This document shows, one piece after another, positions 14,686 through 25,713 of a stretch of 64,000 bases of DNA (positions within the stretch are counted from its first letter, which is position 1; the number at the start of each line of letters is the position of its first letter). This DNA comes from Lepidodermella squamata. Lineage: Eukaryota > Gastrotricha. Position numbers and translations under genes: made by a program. The stretch covers positions 1,922,001-1,986,000 of the forward strand of contig JBLDXI010000054.1 of assembly GCA_047495785.1 (NCBI GenBank), in the 5' to 3' direction. A model generated the notes under the pieces. The model saw nothing but the letters and a program-made list of their open reading frames with translations, was not told the origin of the DNA and made no database searches.

Positions 14686-16098
14686 CTATTTCGTATGTGA
14701 CATATACCAAGCCATGTCTGACCAAGAATCTACATACAAAAAATTTGAACAGGTACAGGATTGTGGAGGCGCAGAAGCAATCATTACAAAGCAAGTGATG
14801 TTTGCTGCAAGAAACAATATAAATGAAGCTACAGCGATGGCTAAATCAAGGACTCTAGCCTTGGAATAAGAAATATTGATAATACTTAGGGCATGGTCAC
14901 GGGCCCAATTCATTCTCATGAATCCATTAATAACAGCCGAGTACATTGTTATTGCTACTGAGATGCAAAAATTGAATTCGATAAGAATTAGCAGATAAAT
15001 TGGTTCCGCTGTTTTCGGAACAGAAGAATAAACTGCTGCAATCAACACGAAAAATGATAGAACTACAGTCACCATGTAACAAGGTCGGCCGCTGTTTTTT
15101 GGTTCTATTGCTAATCCAGCTATTTGAAGCATACACAGCGCTGCATTAGGGAGGATAATGCTCCCGATGTAGTATTCGTATCGATGACGAAATTCTAGAG
15201 AGAACACAACGTGCCAATATCCAGTTTTATCATCAAGATTAACTTGGAGACCGTCACGCTCGCAATTATCTAAAAATGACCACATTCCTATGTTCGCCAT
15301 CTTTTGCGCATATGTTGATAAAAAGAACATGACATCTGTGTAATGTATCGTAGCATTGTTTTGCTTTGATACCAACTCAAAGGAACATGTAGCCGTGTTG
15401 AAAGGGAAGGTCAGCAGATTCAGTTCGTCACAAGAGGCGTCGATTCTAGCTGATATTTTCAATGAGGCTCTGGCATTCTCGAAGGGATGAATCGTTACAT
15501 GTTTGATGGCTCGATCAAGTTCATTGCCAGCGCCCCTGCTGTTTTTTAGGGCGAACATTGGATACCAAATATCGCTCCTGTTTCGGCGGAATCCTGGCGG
15601 ATCAAGTGTATGATATTTAAACAGTTTACCGGAGTTTGTGGGCTCCAATACGCTGCAATTCGATGTTGGGTAATCCCAAGTGATAGACAATAGCGCGTTG
15701 ACAGAAAATCTTGGAAAAAAACGAAATTCGAGTTTAAATCTGTAAAGCATATATACAGCGGAGTGATTACTCCGTTCTATATTAAGGTCAACATTTTTTG
15801 TTACTAGATACCTTTTCTCTTGTATATATTCCTAATTCTCTACAGCTGGAATTACAAACCTTTCATCAACGTCGTTTATATCCATAAAGCCCAACACTTC
15901 GAAAGTGAAAATAGCCGTTAGAGGAAGCAGATGACTCATATTTTGTAGATATAACTCGAAAGGCAGGTCAATTGAAGTTGCTAGCTCACAGTGGTCAGCG
16001 TAGAACTTTTCGGACAGAACCTTTAAAAATGTGTCAGGATATTCCGACTGCAAGTGACTTCTTGCGATCAAGAATAAAAATATGATGACAGCTTTCAT
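14686..16098 (-). CDS. Cys-loop ligand-gated ion channel subunit, C-x14-C type
   Basis: Exons 15860-16098 and 14686-15709 are joined by a 150-bp intron with a GTTTGT donor, giving 420 aa. The intron splits an Arg codon at the same place as in the sister gene at 12962-14388. Features are a signal peptide (MKAVIIFLFLIARSHLQS), the loop around TFPFNT with 14 residues between the cysteines, and M1-M3 with M2 near GRPCYMVTVVLSFF. A terminal M4 ends in a Cys-containing tail (SAPPQSCTCSN). A vicinal Cys pair in loop C is absent. Shared intron position and the shared extra loop residue indicate recent tandem origin. The two may co-assemble, which is inference only. Confidence 0.85.
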
Positions 16099-17556
16099 GA
16101 CTTTATTGAATACTGTTTAGAACAATCGTCGAACCTTCGCCGAAGCATCACTGACTAAAAGCAATTTTAGAATTCGAAATCGAACGCAAAGTATCAAAGG
16201 GAAATAAAATTTCCGATTAAATATACGCGAAAATGTTTAAATCGATATAAGTTCCATTTATTCAAGCTCATATATCGGTCTGAATAATCGCAAGAGTGTA
16301 TGACTGCTGTTCTGACAATCTCTAGCTAACACGAGCCTCGACATGTTAGTGAGTAAATAAGTTGTTATTTTTCGCGCCTGTGCTAGTCAGGCAAGGCCAT
16401 GAAGCTCGTGGAGGTAATTATTATGATTTATGAGAATAATTAAATTTAAAAGGCCTGTGATCAAATTAATTATTAGGTGAGCTGAAAACAATTCTTACCA
16501 GGCACCAAGTCGATTTGAAATTATTACATTGAAAACACTGCTTGGTGTATTTCTGCTGCAGCTGCTAGAGTTGTAGCATTTTGAAGTTTGAAAACCAAGT
16601 AGCAAAAATGACTATTTTTTTTCTGTGTGTGTTTCTGTGTTTCTGTGTATGGATAAAAACGAATGAATTCAGATTGGAGAAGTAATCAGAAAGGGTCACA
16701 GCCATTGTTGTGTGCCTCTATCACGCGGGTCCCCCACAGAGTAACCGGCTTCAAATAAAGTAGAGAGCAACAAATGGTGCACACTCCAGACCAAATGGCT
16801 TCGAAGCACTCCCGTAAAAAAAGTAAAATAAAGTATTAAGCAATGATCACCATGCTTTGGAATTAATGCTTTTATTTTACTTTGAAGCCATTTTCAATTA
16901 TGCTTTGAGGTCATGGTGCTTTGAAGCTTTTGCTTTGAAGCCTGTTACTAAATTTTCTCTACTTTGTACTGGACCCCTATCACGCCGCAAGCTTCCATTC
17001 GCAATCTATCGATATCTATTTAGCTATGGCTTTTTAGCTGATATTAAGCCGATGCATATTAGCCCAGGCTTTTTAGCTAGCTTTGGTGGTACGGCAGTGG
17101 TTCGTTGTAACTAAGTTGCACTGTATATATACTTTATTGCTGTGCTGAATTGAATCAAATAGTGCAATTTAAATGACAACGCTGATTTTTTGGTAACATT
17201 TTTTATGATTGTAGATGATATAATTAAGTAAGTTCGGCTCGTATAGCATACAACATTCTATATGACTAACCACATAAATGTGGTCCCGTTACATTAATTC
17301 TTGAGGTGTCGTTTTTCTTTTGAGTTGGATATAATCTATAATGAGGATTGGATTAATATAGTGGATATAGGATACGCTAATCAAAGAAAATAAATAGCTA
17401 GGGAACATTTCACTAGACACTTTCGGGATGTCACAAGAAAAATGTCACTGTACAAGAACTGTTATCGCAGGGCGTGACCGATGAAGACAACATTGTTTGC
17501 TCTCCCAGCTCCATTCTTTATAATAATTGAAATCACGTGGCAACTTCCATTGAATC
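16099..17556. other. Intergenic with low-complexity and inverted-repeat DNA
   Basis: No gene recognised. At 16615-16650 there is a TTTCTGTG simple repeat. At about 16820-16881 an imperfect inverted repeat pairs AGTAAAATAAA with TTTATTTTACT. It is followed by several TGCTTTGAAGC-type units to about 16945, probably a decayed miniature element. Confidence 0.4.
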
Positions 17557-19869
17557 TTACAATCCAACAGAAATATTGCGCAATGAGCGGATTCGGTTTT
17601 CCGAATTGAAAAATATAATTTTCAAATTCAAAAACAGTAAAATGCCCGAGGTTGATGCCGAAAGAGCCAGAGCCCCGTAAGCAACCAGAATCTGTTGCAA
17701 TTTCTGCGATGAAGTAGCAATGGCCAAGACAAACACGCAAACGAAAAGCATCAGAGCGTTCATACTAGCTATTCCTGTGATTAAATATGTTGACGGCAAA
17801 GTAACGTGAGTTTTGAGAATGCCAACCAAAGGTCTGAGCCGAACAGCCTGAGCGAAGCCGAGAAACAAGAGTGCAACTTGGATCCCGGCTAAAACCAATA
17901 TCATCGAAGTATTCCATGTCACGCCACATCGGCGAATCTCAAGCGAGTGGTAAGTGTCCGAAACCGGGTCATAATATGAGTCAGAGTCTTTCGGGGTGGA
18001 TGTACAACTGAAACCATCACTTGATAGCCAAACGATCACCACAGCCAAATTCACCCCTAGAAAGCAAAAAGCGCGCTTTAGCAATGAACTCGAAGCATCA
18101 ATTTCCAATTCTTGAACGGCAGCCTTGATTTGATTAGAATTTTCCCTACGTAGGGCGATGCGGCTGGGGGCGGGTCGGCTTTGCTGAGCATTTACAGCCT
18201 GACAGCTCGTTCGAAATAGGTTGATCGCTCGAAAGCTGACAATGCCATTGACGAAAGACACGGATGATGTGAGAATAATGATCCTGCTAACTTGAATTGC
18301 TGCCGTTGTTTCTAAGACAGTCAGAACTGATCCCACATTCATCAACGTGCATGCAACAATGCAAAACAGCTTCGCTATTGTAAGCGAGCCATATAGCCTA
18401 AGGTTTCGATGGAATAATGGCACGCCAATCGATATAACTTGAGCAGACGTGACAGCCCCACTGAAAAAGAATGCTGATATAGCAACGGGTTTCGAGACTC
18501 CATCGACGACGATGAGATGCCCAGCTGCATCTTTTGGCCACCCGCCAAACCAATTTTTGAAGGTAAGTCCTGAAGGAGCAGTTTCGATAGTGAAACCCTG
18601 ATTTTTCGACTGGCTTTGGTAATTAGTAAGAAATGTATTACCATTCCATCGCATGAAAATTACTATGTCCTCGTCATTAGCTCCACGCTGGTTGAAGCGC
18701 AACTGATGTCGAAATCCGGCGCGATTTGTGGCTAAAACTGATTCATTCATCACCTTAGCAACTTGTTTCCTACTACTATGTTCCTTGATAGAGGTATTCC
18801 ATGCTTTCATCAACTGCAAATTGGTGTCATTAAGGGCCATGATCCCCATAACCGCAGTATCATGGCATAAGTAAGCCAGGGTCATATCTTCACTGTGGTA
18901 TCCAAGTTTAGCATCGACAAGGGAGTCGAATTCTTGAATTGAAAATCCCAACTCAGATTTCCGAGACTTGTCGAGAGGTGACATTTCTTGCCCTATTACA
19001 CTTTTGAACTGCTCCGCTACAATCTTGTTGGTGCAATCGTTTTCTAGGAGGTCTGTTTTAGGGATGCTTTCTGGAATTCGCGCAGCTGAAGAATCTCCGA
19101 AGAAAACGTAACGTGACCCTGTCAACCCGCGTCTGTGTGCGAGGCAAAGAAAAGACCATAGCATCGGGGTGAAGCTCAAGGGTAAGAAGATGATTCGAAG
19201 GTCATTACTGACTATTTCTTCAATAACAGAACTATCGATTCCCAAAACAGCGTTGAAATAAGGTATCGTCATATTTTCGTCGTGAGCGAATTGGTAGAAA
19301 TAGTTCGCGCTCCTGAAGTCGTAGTCACTTAGAACAGTTGTTAGTATCCCCACTCTTGTCCATTTCCCGATCACCTTCATAAATTTGACATAAGCTGACG
19401 CCACTATGTCACCTGAAGTCAATGTTTGGTACAGATTCGGAAATGCTTTGTGGTTTACTAAAACTGGAGATCCGCACGCAAAGCATATGCCGACAGAATC
19501 AAAGTGGTGTAGAGTTCGTCCAAGAGGAATATTTCCGCTAGAGAAGAAGCCACTGAGGTAGAGTGGAGCTTGAAAGCTGTTATCATTCGAAGGCGAAGCT
19601 TTATATTTCAGAAACTCGACAAGTGGCGAGTAACCAGAAGTCGGATTGACTTCGTCTTTCCATTCCATTACAATGTTGTAGTCCGGGAGAATATCCGAAC
19701 GCTCATTGATGGTCTCAATTACGAGTTCAGTGCCCAGCTTGCACATGACTCCGAAGTCGGGAACAACACCTAAGATGGACATGTTGAAAGGCTTTGTAGC
19801 AGCGGAGAAGGCGTGGAAGCTGAACAGTGCTATCATAATTCTTACTGTGAAAAGCTTATTCATTGTCAA
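17557..19869 (-). CDS. Intronless GABA-B-like class C G-protein-coupled receptor
   Basis: One uninterrupted frame of 770 aa. A signal peptide (about residues 1-24) leads into a Venus-flytrap ligand-binding domain of the ANF-receptor type, to about residue 430. A short linker without a cysteine-rich domain follows, then seven hydrophobic helices between about 470 and 750. The domain order matches GABA-B-like receptors and the multi-exon genes at 7334-10037 and 28689-38671, but sequence similarity to them is low. The lack of introns contrasts with its five- and six-exon relatives and suggests retrocopy origin or intron loss. The downstream Met at MNKLF is an equally possible start. Ligand unknown. 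Confidence 0.85.
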   Translation of the reverse strand: MTMNKLFTVRIMIALFSFHAFSAATKPFNMSILGVVPDFGVMCKLGTELVIETINERSDILPDYNIVMEWKDEVNPTSGYSPLVEFLKYKASPSNDNSFQAPLYLSGFFSSGNIPLGRTLHHFDSVGICFACGSPVLVNHKAFPNLYQTLTSGDIVASAYVKFMKVIGKWTRVGILTTVLSDYDFRSANYFYQFAHDENMTIPYFNAVLGIDSSVIEEIVSNDLRIIFLPLSFTPMLWSFLCLAHRRGLTGSRYVFFGDSSAARIPESIPKTDLLENDCTNKIVAEQFKSVIGQEMSPLDKSRKSELGFSIQEFDSLVDAKLGYHSEDMTLAYLCHDTAVMGIMALNDTNLQLMKAWNTSIKEHSSRKQVAKVMNESVLATNRAGFRHQLRFNQRGANDEDIVIFMRWNGNTFLTNYQSQSKNQGFTIETAPSGLTFKNWFGGWPKDAAGHLIVVDGVSKPVAISAFFFSGAVTSAQVISIGVPLFHRNLRLYGSLTIAKLFCIVACTLMNVGSVLTVLETTAAIQVSRIIILTSSVSFVNGIVSFRAINLFRTSCQAVNAQQSRPAPSRIALRRENSNQIKAAVQELEIDASSSLLKRAFCFLGVNLAVVIVWLSSDGFSCTSTPKDSDSYYDPVSDTYHSLEIRRCGVTWNTSMILVLAGIQVALLFLGFAQAVRLRPLVGILKTHVTLPSTYLITGIASMNALMLFVCVFVLAIATSSQKLQQILVAYGALALSASTSGILLFLNLKIIFFNSENRIRSLRNISVGL

Positions 19870-19940
19870 GATTGTCTAAATTGTAAAATTTGATCTAATG
19901 TGCGGATTAAGTCTTAAGTCTCTCATGTGGTACCGGTACC

Positions 19941-19990
19941 TTGATAATTCATACGGCTTATTACCTTGATAATTCATACGGCTTATTACC
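19941..19990. repeat. 25-bp tandem duplication
   Basis: Two identical adjacent units (19941-19965 and 19966-19990) beginning TTGATAATTCATACGG. They lie just upstream of the intronless receptor. Confidence 0.85.
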
Positions 19991-20425
19991 TTGTAGATCT
20001 TTTTTCACACAGTCGCCGATCGAACTGAGTTAGGTCACACCTGAATTATTCGACAGACGTGGAATGGGAAATAGAGAAGTTAGTAATGATATCATTTTGC
20101 GTCATCTCTGAGAGCACTCGAAGGCGGTGAGCGAATGCCTAAGTGACTACGATTTAAAAAATAGAAAATTTCTGCTGGAAAGTAAATTAGTTTCAAATCA
20201 GTCAGGAATATGATGACGAATAAATATCCTGATTGATCTACTCCCCATCATCGGATTCATGATTTCATGAGGATTTTTTAACGCCATGGATAATAAATAA
20301 CCTCATCCCGGCCTTCGGCTGCGCCTCGAGCCTGCATTTCTTGACTTCAGGCCGATATTCATCGAAAATCGAAATATCCACCGCCAATGAAGTCATTCAG
20401 GTTAAACCCATATACCCTTCATCTT

Positions 20426-20840
20426 CATGAGACGTACCAGGACGCAGCGGCTTCGAAGCTCCCATTATCCGGGATCCGGGGTTGCGTAAAACATCACGTG
20501 ACATAAGTGTGCGTAATAATTACTTTCGATGGCAAATTGTTTATTGAATATAAAATTAATTTGCCATCGATAATAAAAATTATAATTGAAAACAAAATAA
20601 CCGATCTTTTCGCGACCCCGCCGTTTTCTTTAAGTTCGAGATCTTCAGGCCACTGCAAAAAACTGATCTTTGCGTAAATACGTGATTTTCATGAATGAGA
20701 TTTTTTGCTGGTCGCAGAAGAAAAATAACGATCGCTGCTAATGAGGCTATTTTTAGCCACGGCGACCTTTGGACCTTATTAAAAAATAACACAAAAATCA
20801 GGCATCTAAATCGAGGCGCCGCGTCCTGGTACGTCTCATG
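20426..20840. repeat. Inverted repeat, about 30-bp arms, 415 bp overall
   Basis: Arms at 20426-20456 and 20811-20840 share the core CATGAGACGTACCAGGACGC in opposite orientation, with few mismatches outward. No transposase lies between. It could be a small non-autonomous element or a hairpin-forming locus. Confidence 0.7.
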
Positions 20841-21498
20841 TTCATCTTGTCTTCCGTATATTATATAACATTTTTGAGTTTTAGTGAGACTTGATGAGAC
20901 TGGGAAAAGACTATAGCTTTCGCAGCGCAATTTATTATGAAAGAAAATTGAGAAATTTAATTTTGAGAATAATTTAGAGCTTGGCAGTCTTTCATTCGGG
21001 CAGCAGAAATCGGCCGTATTAGGAACTAGATTTTCTGCTAAAAATCCAGAACATCGGACTGCATTTCGCCCCCACTTTGCATAGCATGAATTCGGCAGCA
21101 ATTCGTGGGTCCGATCGAGCAGAATTTCGACACCTAAACCCTGAACCTAAAAAGGGCGATTCTCTGTCCTTGACGGTTGGTTGGGGCCTTGAAGTTTAAT
21201 AAATCATATTTTGAAATGTTCTTGTTGTCTTCCTATGCAGCGGATGCAAAGTTGTTTAAGAATCTTGCCTTGATGATCTTGCTAACGTTTATATTATGAG
21301 GATTTTATTGATCGGCTGCTTGCTTTTCTTTCGTAGACCTCCATAAACACATATCGGACATATGTTATGAATCAGTGCATTCCCTTTATTGTCATCTCGA
21401 AATAAGCTCAGCAAAGCTAACTATAGCTATTTATTTATGATATATTATGAGGCAAGCTTCATGAAGATGCGCTGTATTTTCACTTCGCAGCTCGCAGC

Positions 21499-23589
21499 CT
21501 AGAATTTGGTAGGTTCGATGAAGTCGCTTGATGTAAGAGCTGGAAAGTGGAATCAAGGTAACAATAATAGAAGCTTCAAGAGCTCAACTTACGACACAGC
21601 GGCTTAGCTTTGCTGACATCGTAACCAGTTGACGACAGACGACAATCTAATCGAGGATAATTGAAACACTGAAATAATTTCAGGACATGATCTTACCAGC
21701 CGGCAGTTCGGAGGCAAGGGTATCACCACAAGTGGCGTAGACATTTAGCAAGAAGCTGGTAGACGGGGTGTGCGGGCTCTCTAGTCGTTGATGCGACTGG
21801 AAGTGGACAACTACGTCACTTGGATTGTCGATAGATTGAACGCGACCGGTTGTATCGCCATTCTTGCAAAAGCTGATAATGAAAAAATGAAGCTTTCAAA
21901 AATTGTAACTGAGAGCTACGTACTATCGTCCTGGGGCATCCAGCGGTCCAGTGCGAATTTCGAGGAAGTCGTAGCAATACTCGCGAACCGGCTGGAATGG
22001 CATTGGCGGCTTTTCTTGGAACGTGAAGACTAGTCCCTTAGCTTTGGTCTGTAAACAAACTCAATTGATGCAAGCTAGCGAATCGGAGCAAACGAATAAC
22101 TAACCGAGATCTTCCATGAGCAGGTACTATCTTCGGAGAAGTTTTTCGGGTACATTGGGAGCGAGAGGGTGCGGATCTCACATGGGTTGACTTGGATTTC
22201 TCCACCGCAAGTCGCCATTCCGGGGCCCTTTGGCTTCGCAGCAACCGAACAATCTGCTCCGCCCAGACCGGAAGGGCAACGGCAAATCGCGCAGTTCTTG
22301 GGGTCTTGGTAACCTCCATTTAAACACTTCGGGACAGTCAATTGAGCCTTGTTACACGAGGTTTCTAAGCAGAATAATGAATGAAGCAAACTGGGTATGC
22401 TAATGCTAATGCTTACCCATGCATTTGAAGGCGTAGTTAACGCGCTTGACGTCGTTGTAGCTCAGATACATGCGTTGGCCCATGGCGCCCAATTGGTAGC
22501 GGTCCTTTGGCAGAATCGTGTACAGCTTGTTGGGGCCACTCTTCACCTTGCTCATGTGGGTGCACGAATATTGCATCACAGAGCTGATATCGAACGGGGT
22601 ATCAGCGATGTTGGTGTAATCTGATTCAATGCGGAACTGGCTACTCATGCCTGAGCTCATGTTGTCCCAGAATAGGTCCACACTACAAAAATGGCCACGT
22701 TTTATGGATCGATGTTAGAGATCCCAATTCTTACTATTCGTCACGGTCCGGGCGTGATTGCTCGTGGATCTGGCCCCAAGAGTGACCAAGCTCGTGAGCT
22801 ACGACAAGGGACTGTACATCGGGTCTCAGTTTTAAATTATTTTCCAATCGTTTCTAACTGAACTTACGTTATCACAGGACGGTCCGAGGTTGACCTTCTG
22901 TGGACCGGGTTTGCCAGACCAGCCGAGGGTTGCGGAGCAACCGCCGTTGTCGACCATCAACATGTAAGAGTCTTGGGGTCCGAATTCACTCTGTTCCTTC
23001 TCAATGAATTCCAAGCAGGTCGTATCCATCCACATCTGCATGCCCCTGCGAATAGAATCACGCTGGGCTTCATCTAGAATAATATAGATAATGTAACGAA
23101 ATCTCTAACGATGACAAAAACCTACTGTGCTGAGTGCCGTTGAAAGCGTAGTAGATAGGATTGGGCCAAAGTGATTTGGGATACTTGTAAATTCGCTTCG
23201 ACCTGAAAGAGGTGTCGATAATGGCGATCGAAATGAAATTCTGTCCTTACGAAGTAGGGTAGCCCAACTGGCGCTTGACGTCATCGAGCATCTGACGAGC
23301 TTCTTCGACAGTGTATTCGATGTCAATCTCGTCTTCGGGGTCAGTTGAATGCCTGCCATCGGGCTTCGACGCTCCGTGATGATGGCGGAGCAAGGTGTCT
23401 ACTTCGTCCAAAATTGCTCGAACTTCATTCTTGCCACGTGATTTGCGGCTGGAGGAGGTCTTCTGCTGACTATTCCAGCGGGCCTAACAATAAGAATTGA
23501 GTAATAAAGCATGGTACGAAAACACTGGATTTTACCTCGGTCGCGCTGTAAACTAGAACAAGAGCCAAAATAGCTGTGTAGATATTCAT
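21499..23589 (-). CDS. Secreted astacin-family (M12A) metalloprotease with EGF and CUB domains
   Basis: Eleven exons are 23536-23589, 23251-23483, 23126-23202, 22868-23073, 22735-22811, 22417-22682, 22105-22364, 21924-22048, 21697-21872, 21593-21646 and 21499-21539. Introns are about 47-56 bp, and the model closes exactly to 522 aa. A signal peptide (MNIYTAILALVLVYSATE) and a propeptide come first. The catalytic domain begins near WPNPIYYAFNGT. The zinc site HELGHSWGQIHE fits HExxHxxGxxHE. The Met-turn is SVMQYS, where most astacins have SxMHY, but the ligand Tyr is kept. An EGF-like module (CLNGGYQDPKNC...C) and a CUB domain follow. This order is the usual one in nematode NAS-type proteins and tolloid relatives. 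Likely roles are matrix, cuticle or digestive processing. Confidence 0.88.
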
Positions 23590-23640
23590 GATTGAATCGA
23601 ATTTGTAGGAATCTTTCGCTATTTTGCTTCATCAGGGCCC

Positions 23641-23650
23641 TTTATATATA
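23641..23650 (-). promoter_or_regulatory. TATA box of the astacin gene
   Basis: TATATATAAA on the minus strand lies 52 bp upstream of the astacin ATG. Confidence 0.5.
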
Positions 23651-23919
23651 GTGTTGTATGCAATGTGGGTGTGTGAATATCTTGAGCTGTTTTTCGCCGG
23701 GGTCCTTTATCCTTAATAGTGGGCTATATCGGGCGTATCCGACTCCGCCGTGAGAAGTGTCGCAGGGTGATCCCGCGCCGCGAGTCCTCGATTTTTTATC
23801 ATGAATCGCGACAAAATTGTGACCGATATTTATTTTTAAGATCTGTAACGCATCGCGACAGATTTGTGACCGAGATTTATTTTCGAGGTTTCGTATTAAA
23901 AGCTTTTCTACTACTTTAA

Positions 23920-25446
23920 TTATTCACATTCTTCATCTGAACCATGTCGACCTCGACCTTTCACGACTTCTCGAGGCGTTCTTCCGTCTTTGGCTGCAAC
24001 CTCAAGCAGTTCAGGAAACTTCCCAGCCAAATATTCAAAAACATCACTGTGGCCATTCTTAGCCGCCACCCAAAGCGGCGTTGCACCTTTACGTTGATCA
24101 ACAAAGCTCGCTGATTCTGGGCATCTTTCCGCGAGAAATTTGACAATATCCAGATGGCCGTTATTAGCCGCAATCCACATCGGACCAACTTGAGTCTTCG
24201 AATTCACCTTACCCATGAGCTGCGGGTACTTATTACCCAAATATTCGACCACTTGCAAATGACCGTTCGCTGCTGCGGTTAGAAAAGCAGTCCCTCCATC
24301 TCGATGGCTCTCGAAAAATACCGCCTCGGGCGATTTCTCGTCGATGAATTTCACTATATCGGGAAACCCGTTGCTAGCAGCTGCAATTAATGGGCTGTCA
24401 CCCCCAGCTGTTCCGTAAGAAAGGGATTCGGAATGAACCGTCGCAAAAAGTTTAACCAGCTCAAAATTTCCGTTTCTCGCCGCTAGGTAGACAGGCGTCT
24501 CGCCGCCAACGTTGGAATTTTCAACGCTCTCCGGACAATGTCCGACGACGAACTTCGCCATTTCGACGTGATTATTGGAGGCTGCGATCCATACAGCAGT
24601 CGCGCCGCTACCAGGGACTTGTTCCATCAGCAAGCTGGGCTGCTTCTCCGCAAGAAATTTCACAACCTTCAAGTGACCTTTCTCAGCAGCTTTGAACATG
24701 GCGCCGCACATCCAATCAGGCTGACGTTCGCTTATGAAAGCCACTACATCAAGATGACCACCTTCCGCTGCTGCCTCGAGAGGAGTGATATTAGTCCAGG
24801 TTACAGACTCAGCCAAATAATCTGGGTTACTTTTGGTAATGTATTTTACCACCTCTAAATGACCACCATTCGCAGCACCCCAGAGAGGGGTTAGACCATC
24901 CGAGCCAGTAGCTTGAGTTAGGGACTGTGGGCAACGTTCTGCTAGAACTTTAACAGCCTCCAGATGGCCATTAGCAGCTGCAGCGTAGATAGGAGTATCG
25001 CCATCGTAGAGGGTTGTTTTACCCAGAGATGCCGTATTACCCTGAAGAATGAATTGATCTGCTATGAATTTAACAATATCAGCATGGCCATTTTTAGCAG
25101 CAGCCCATAGCGGAATTTCCCCGCGATAATTAGGTTTCGAAAGGCTAGAGTTCTGAATTTCGGTGATGAGTTTGACGATTTCGAAATGGCCATTCGCTGC
25201 AGCGTGCCAGACTGGAGTTACTCCATTTCCTTCGAGTGTGTTATCGACGTAACTAAGGGCTTCGACATCACGATCTGCTATAAACCGAATCACGCCGATA
25301 TCGCCGTTTTTCGCTGCTTGGAGAGCTAATTTGCCGGCTTCCTTTGGATTGTAAGATTTTTCAAGATCGTCCGGTGGCATTCCTTTCTTATCAGCCACCA
25401 CTGGCTTAGTAGAAGGATTCTCAGACTGGCTACAATGCGCTCCCAT
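23920..25446 (-). CDS. Ankyrin-repeat protein, probably N-myristoylated
   Basis: Single-exon frame of 508 aa. From about residue 35 to the end I count 13 ankyrin repeats, each with the core xxAAxNGHxxIVKFxxE. Repeat spacing is irregular, with longer finger loops than the canonical 33 residues. The N-terminus MGAHCSQS fits the myristoylation rule G-x-x-x-S after Met removal, and Cys5 could be palmitoylated, so membrane attachment on the cytosolic side is likely. There is no signal peptide, unlike the ankyrin genes at 40395-64000. The C-terminus is acidic (GRGRHGSDEECE). It is probably a protein-binding scaffold with unknown partners. Confidence 0.85.
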   Translation of the reverse strand: MGAHCSQSENPSTKPVVADKKGMPPDDLEKSYNPKEAGKLALQAAKNGDIGVIRFIADRDVEALSYVDNTLEGNGVTPVWHAAANGHFEIVKLITEIQNSSLSKPNYRGEIPLWAAAKNGHADIVKFIADQFILQGNTASLGKTTLYDGDTPIYAAAANGHLEAVKVLAERCPQSLTQATGSDGLTPLWGAANGGHLEVVKYITKSNPDYLAESVTWTNITPLEAAAEGGHLDVVAFISERQPDWMCGAMFKAAEKGHLKVVKFLAEKQPSLLMEQVPGSGATAVWIAASNNHVEMAKFVVGHCPESVENSNVGGETPVYLAARNGNFELVKLFATVHSESLSYGTAGGDSPLIAAASNGFPDIVKFIDEKSPEAVFFESHRDGGTAFLTAAANGHLQVVEYLGNKYPQLMGKVNSKTQVGPMWIAANNGHLDIVKFLAERCPESASFVDQRKGATPLWVAAKNGHSDVFEYLAGKFPELLEVAAKDGRTPREVVKGRGRHGSDEECE

Positions 25447-25713
25447 TATGTACTGGTTCTAAGCTGGCAAAAACGTAAAAACGTTCCATTTTAGTGAAGG
25501 CATTCGGCGAGTGAATCGATAATTCGTGGCGTTGCCACGTGCATTAATTATTGATCAAGTAAAACAAAGCTCAATCATTAATCATTCGAAATTTTATTCA
25601 AATATTAACCGGGATTAGGTATTATGACTACATAAAATTATGCGCTAGTCTTATTCTTGTCAAGCAGATCTAGAGTATGAAAGTCCCTAATAAAGGAAAG
25701 CATTGCCGAGTCG

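Larger units (their letters stand above)
19870..21498. other. Intergenic, repeat-containing
   Basis: No convincing gene; the minus-strand frame at 20580-21101 (173 codons) shows no motif or signal peptide. Contains a 25-bp tandem duplication at 19941-19990 and a large inverted repeat (20426-20840), annotated separately. An inverted repeat at 20527-20571 pairs CGATGGCAAATT with AATTTGCCATCG. Confidence 0.45.

Noticed and set aside
20580-21101. 173-codon open frame on the minus strand
   Set aside because: No signal peptide, domain, paralogue or splice partner; it lies in repeat-bearing DNA.
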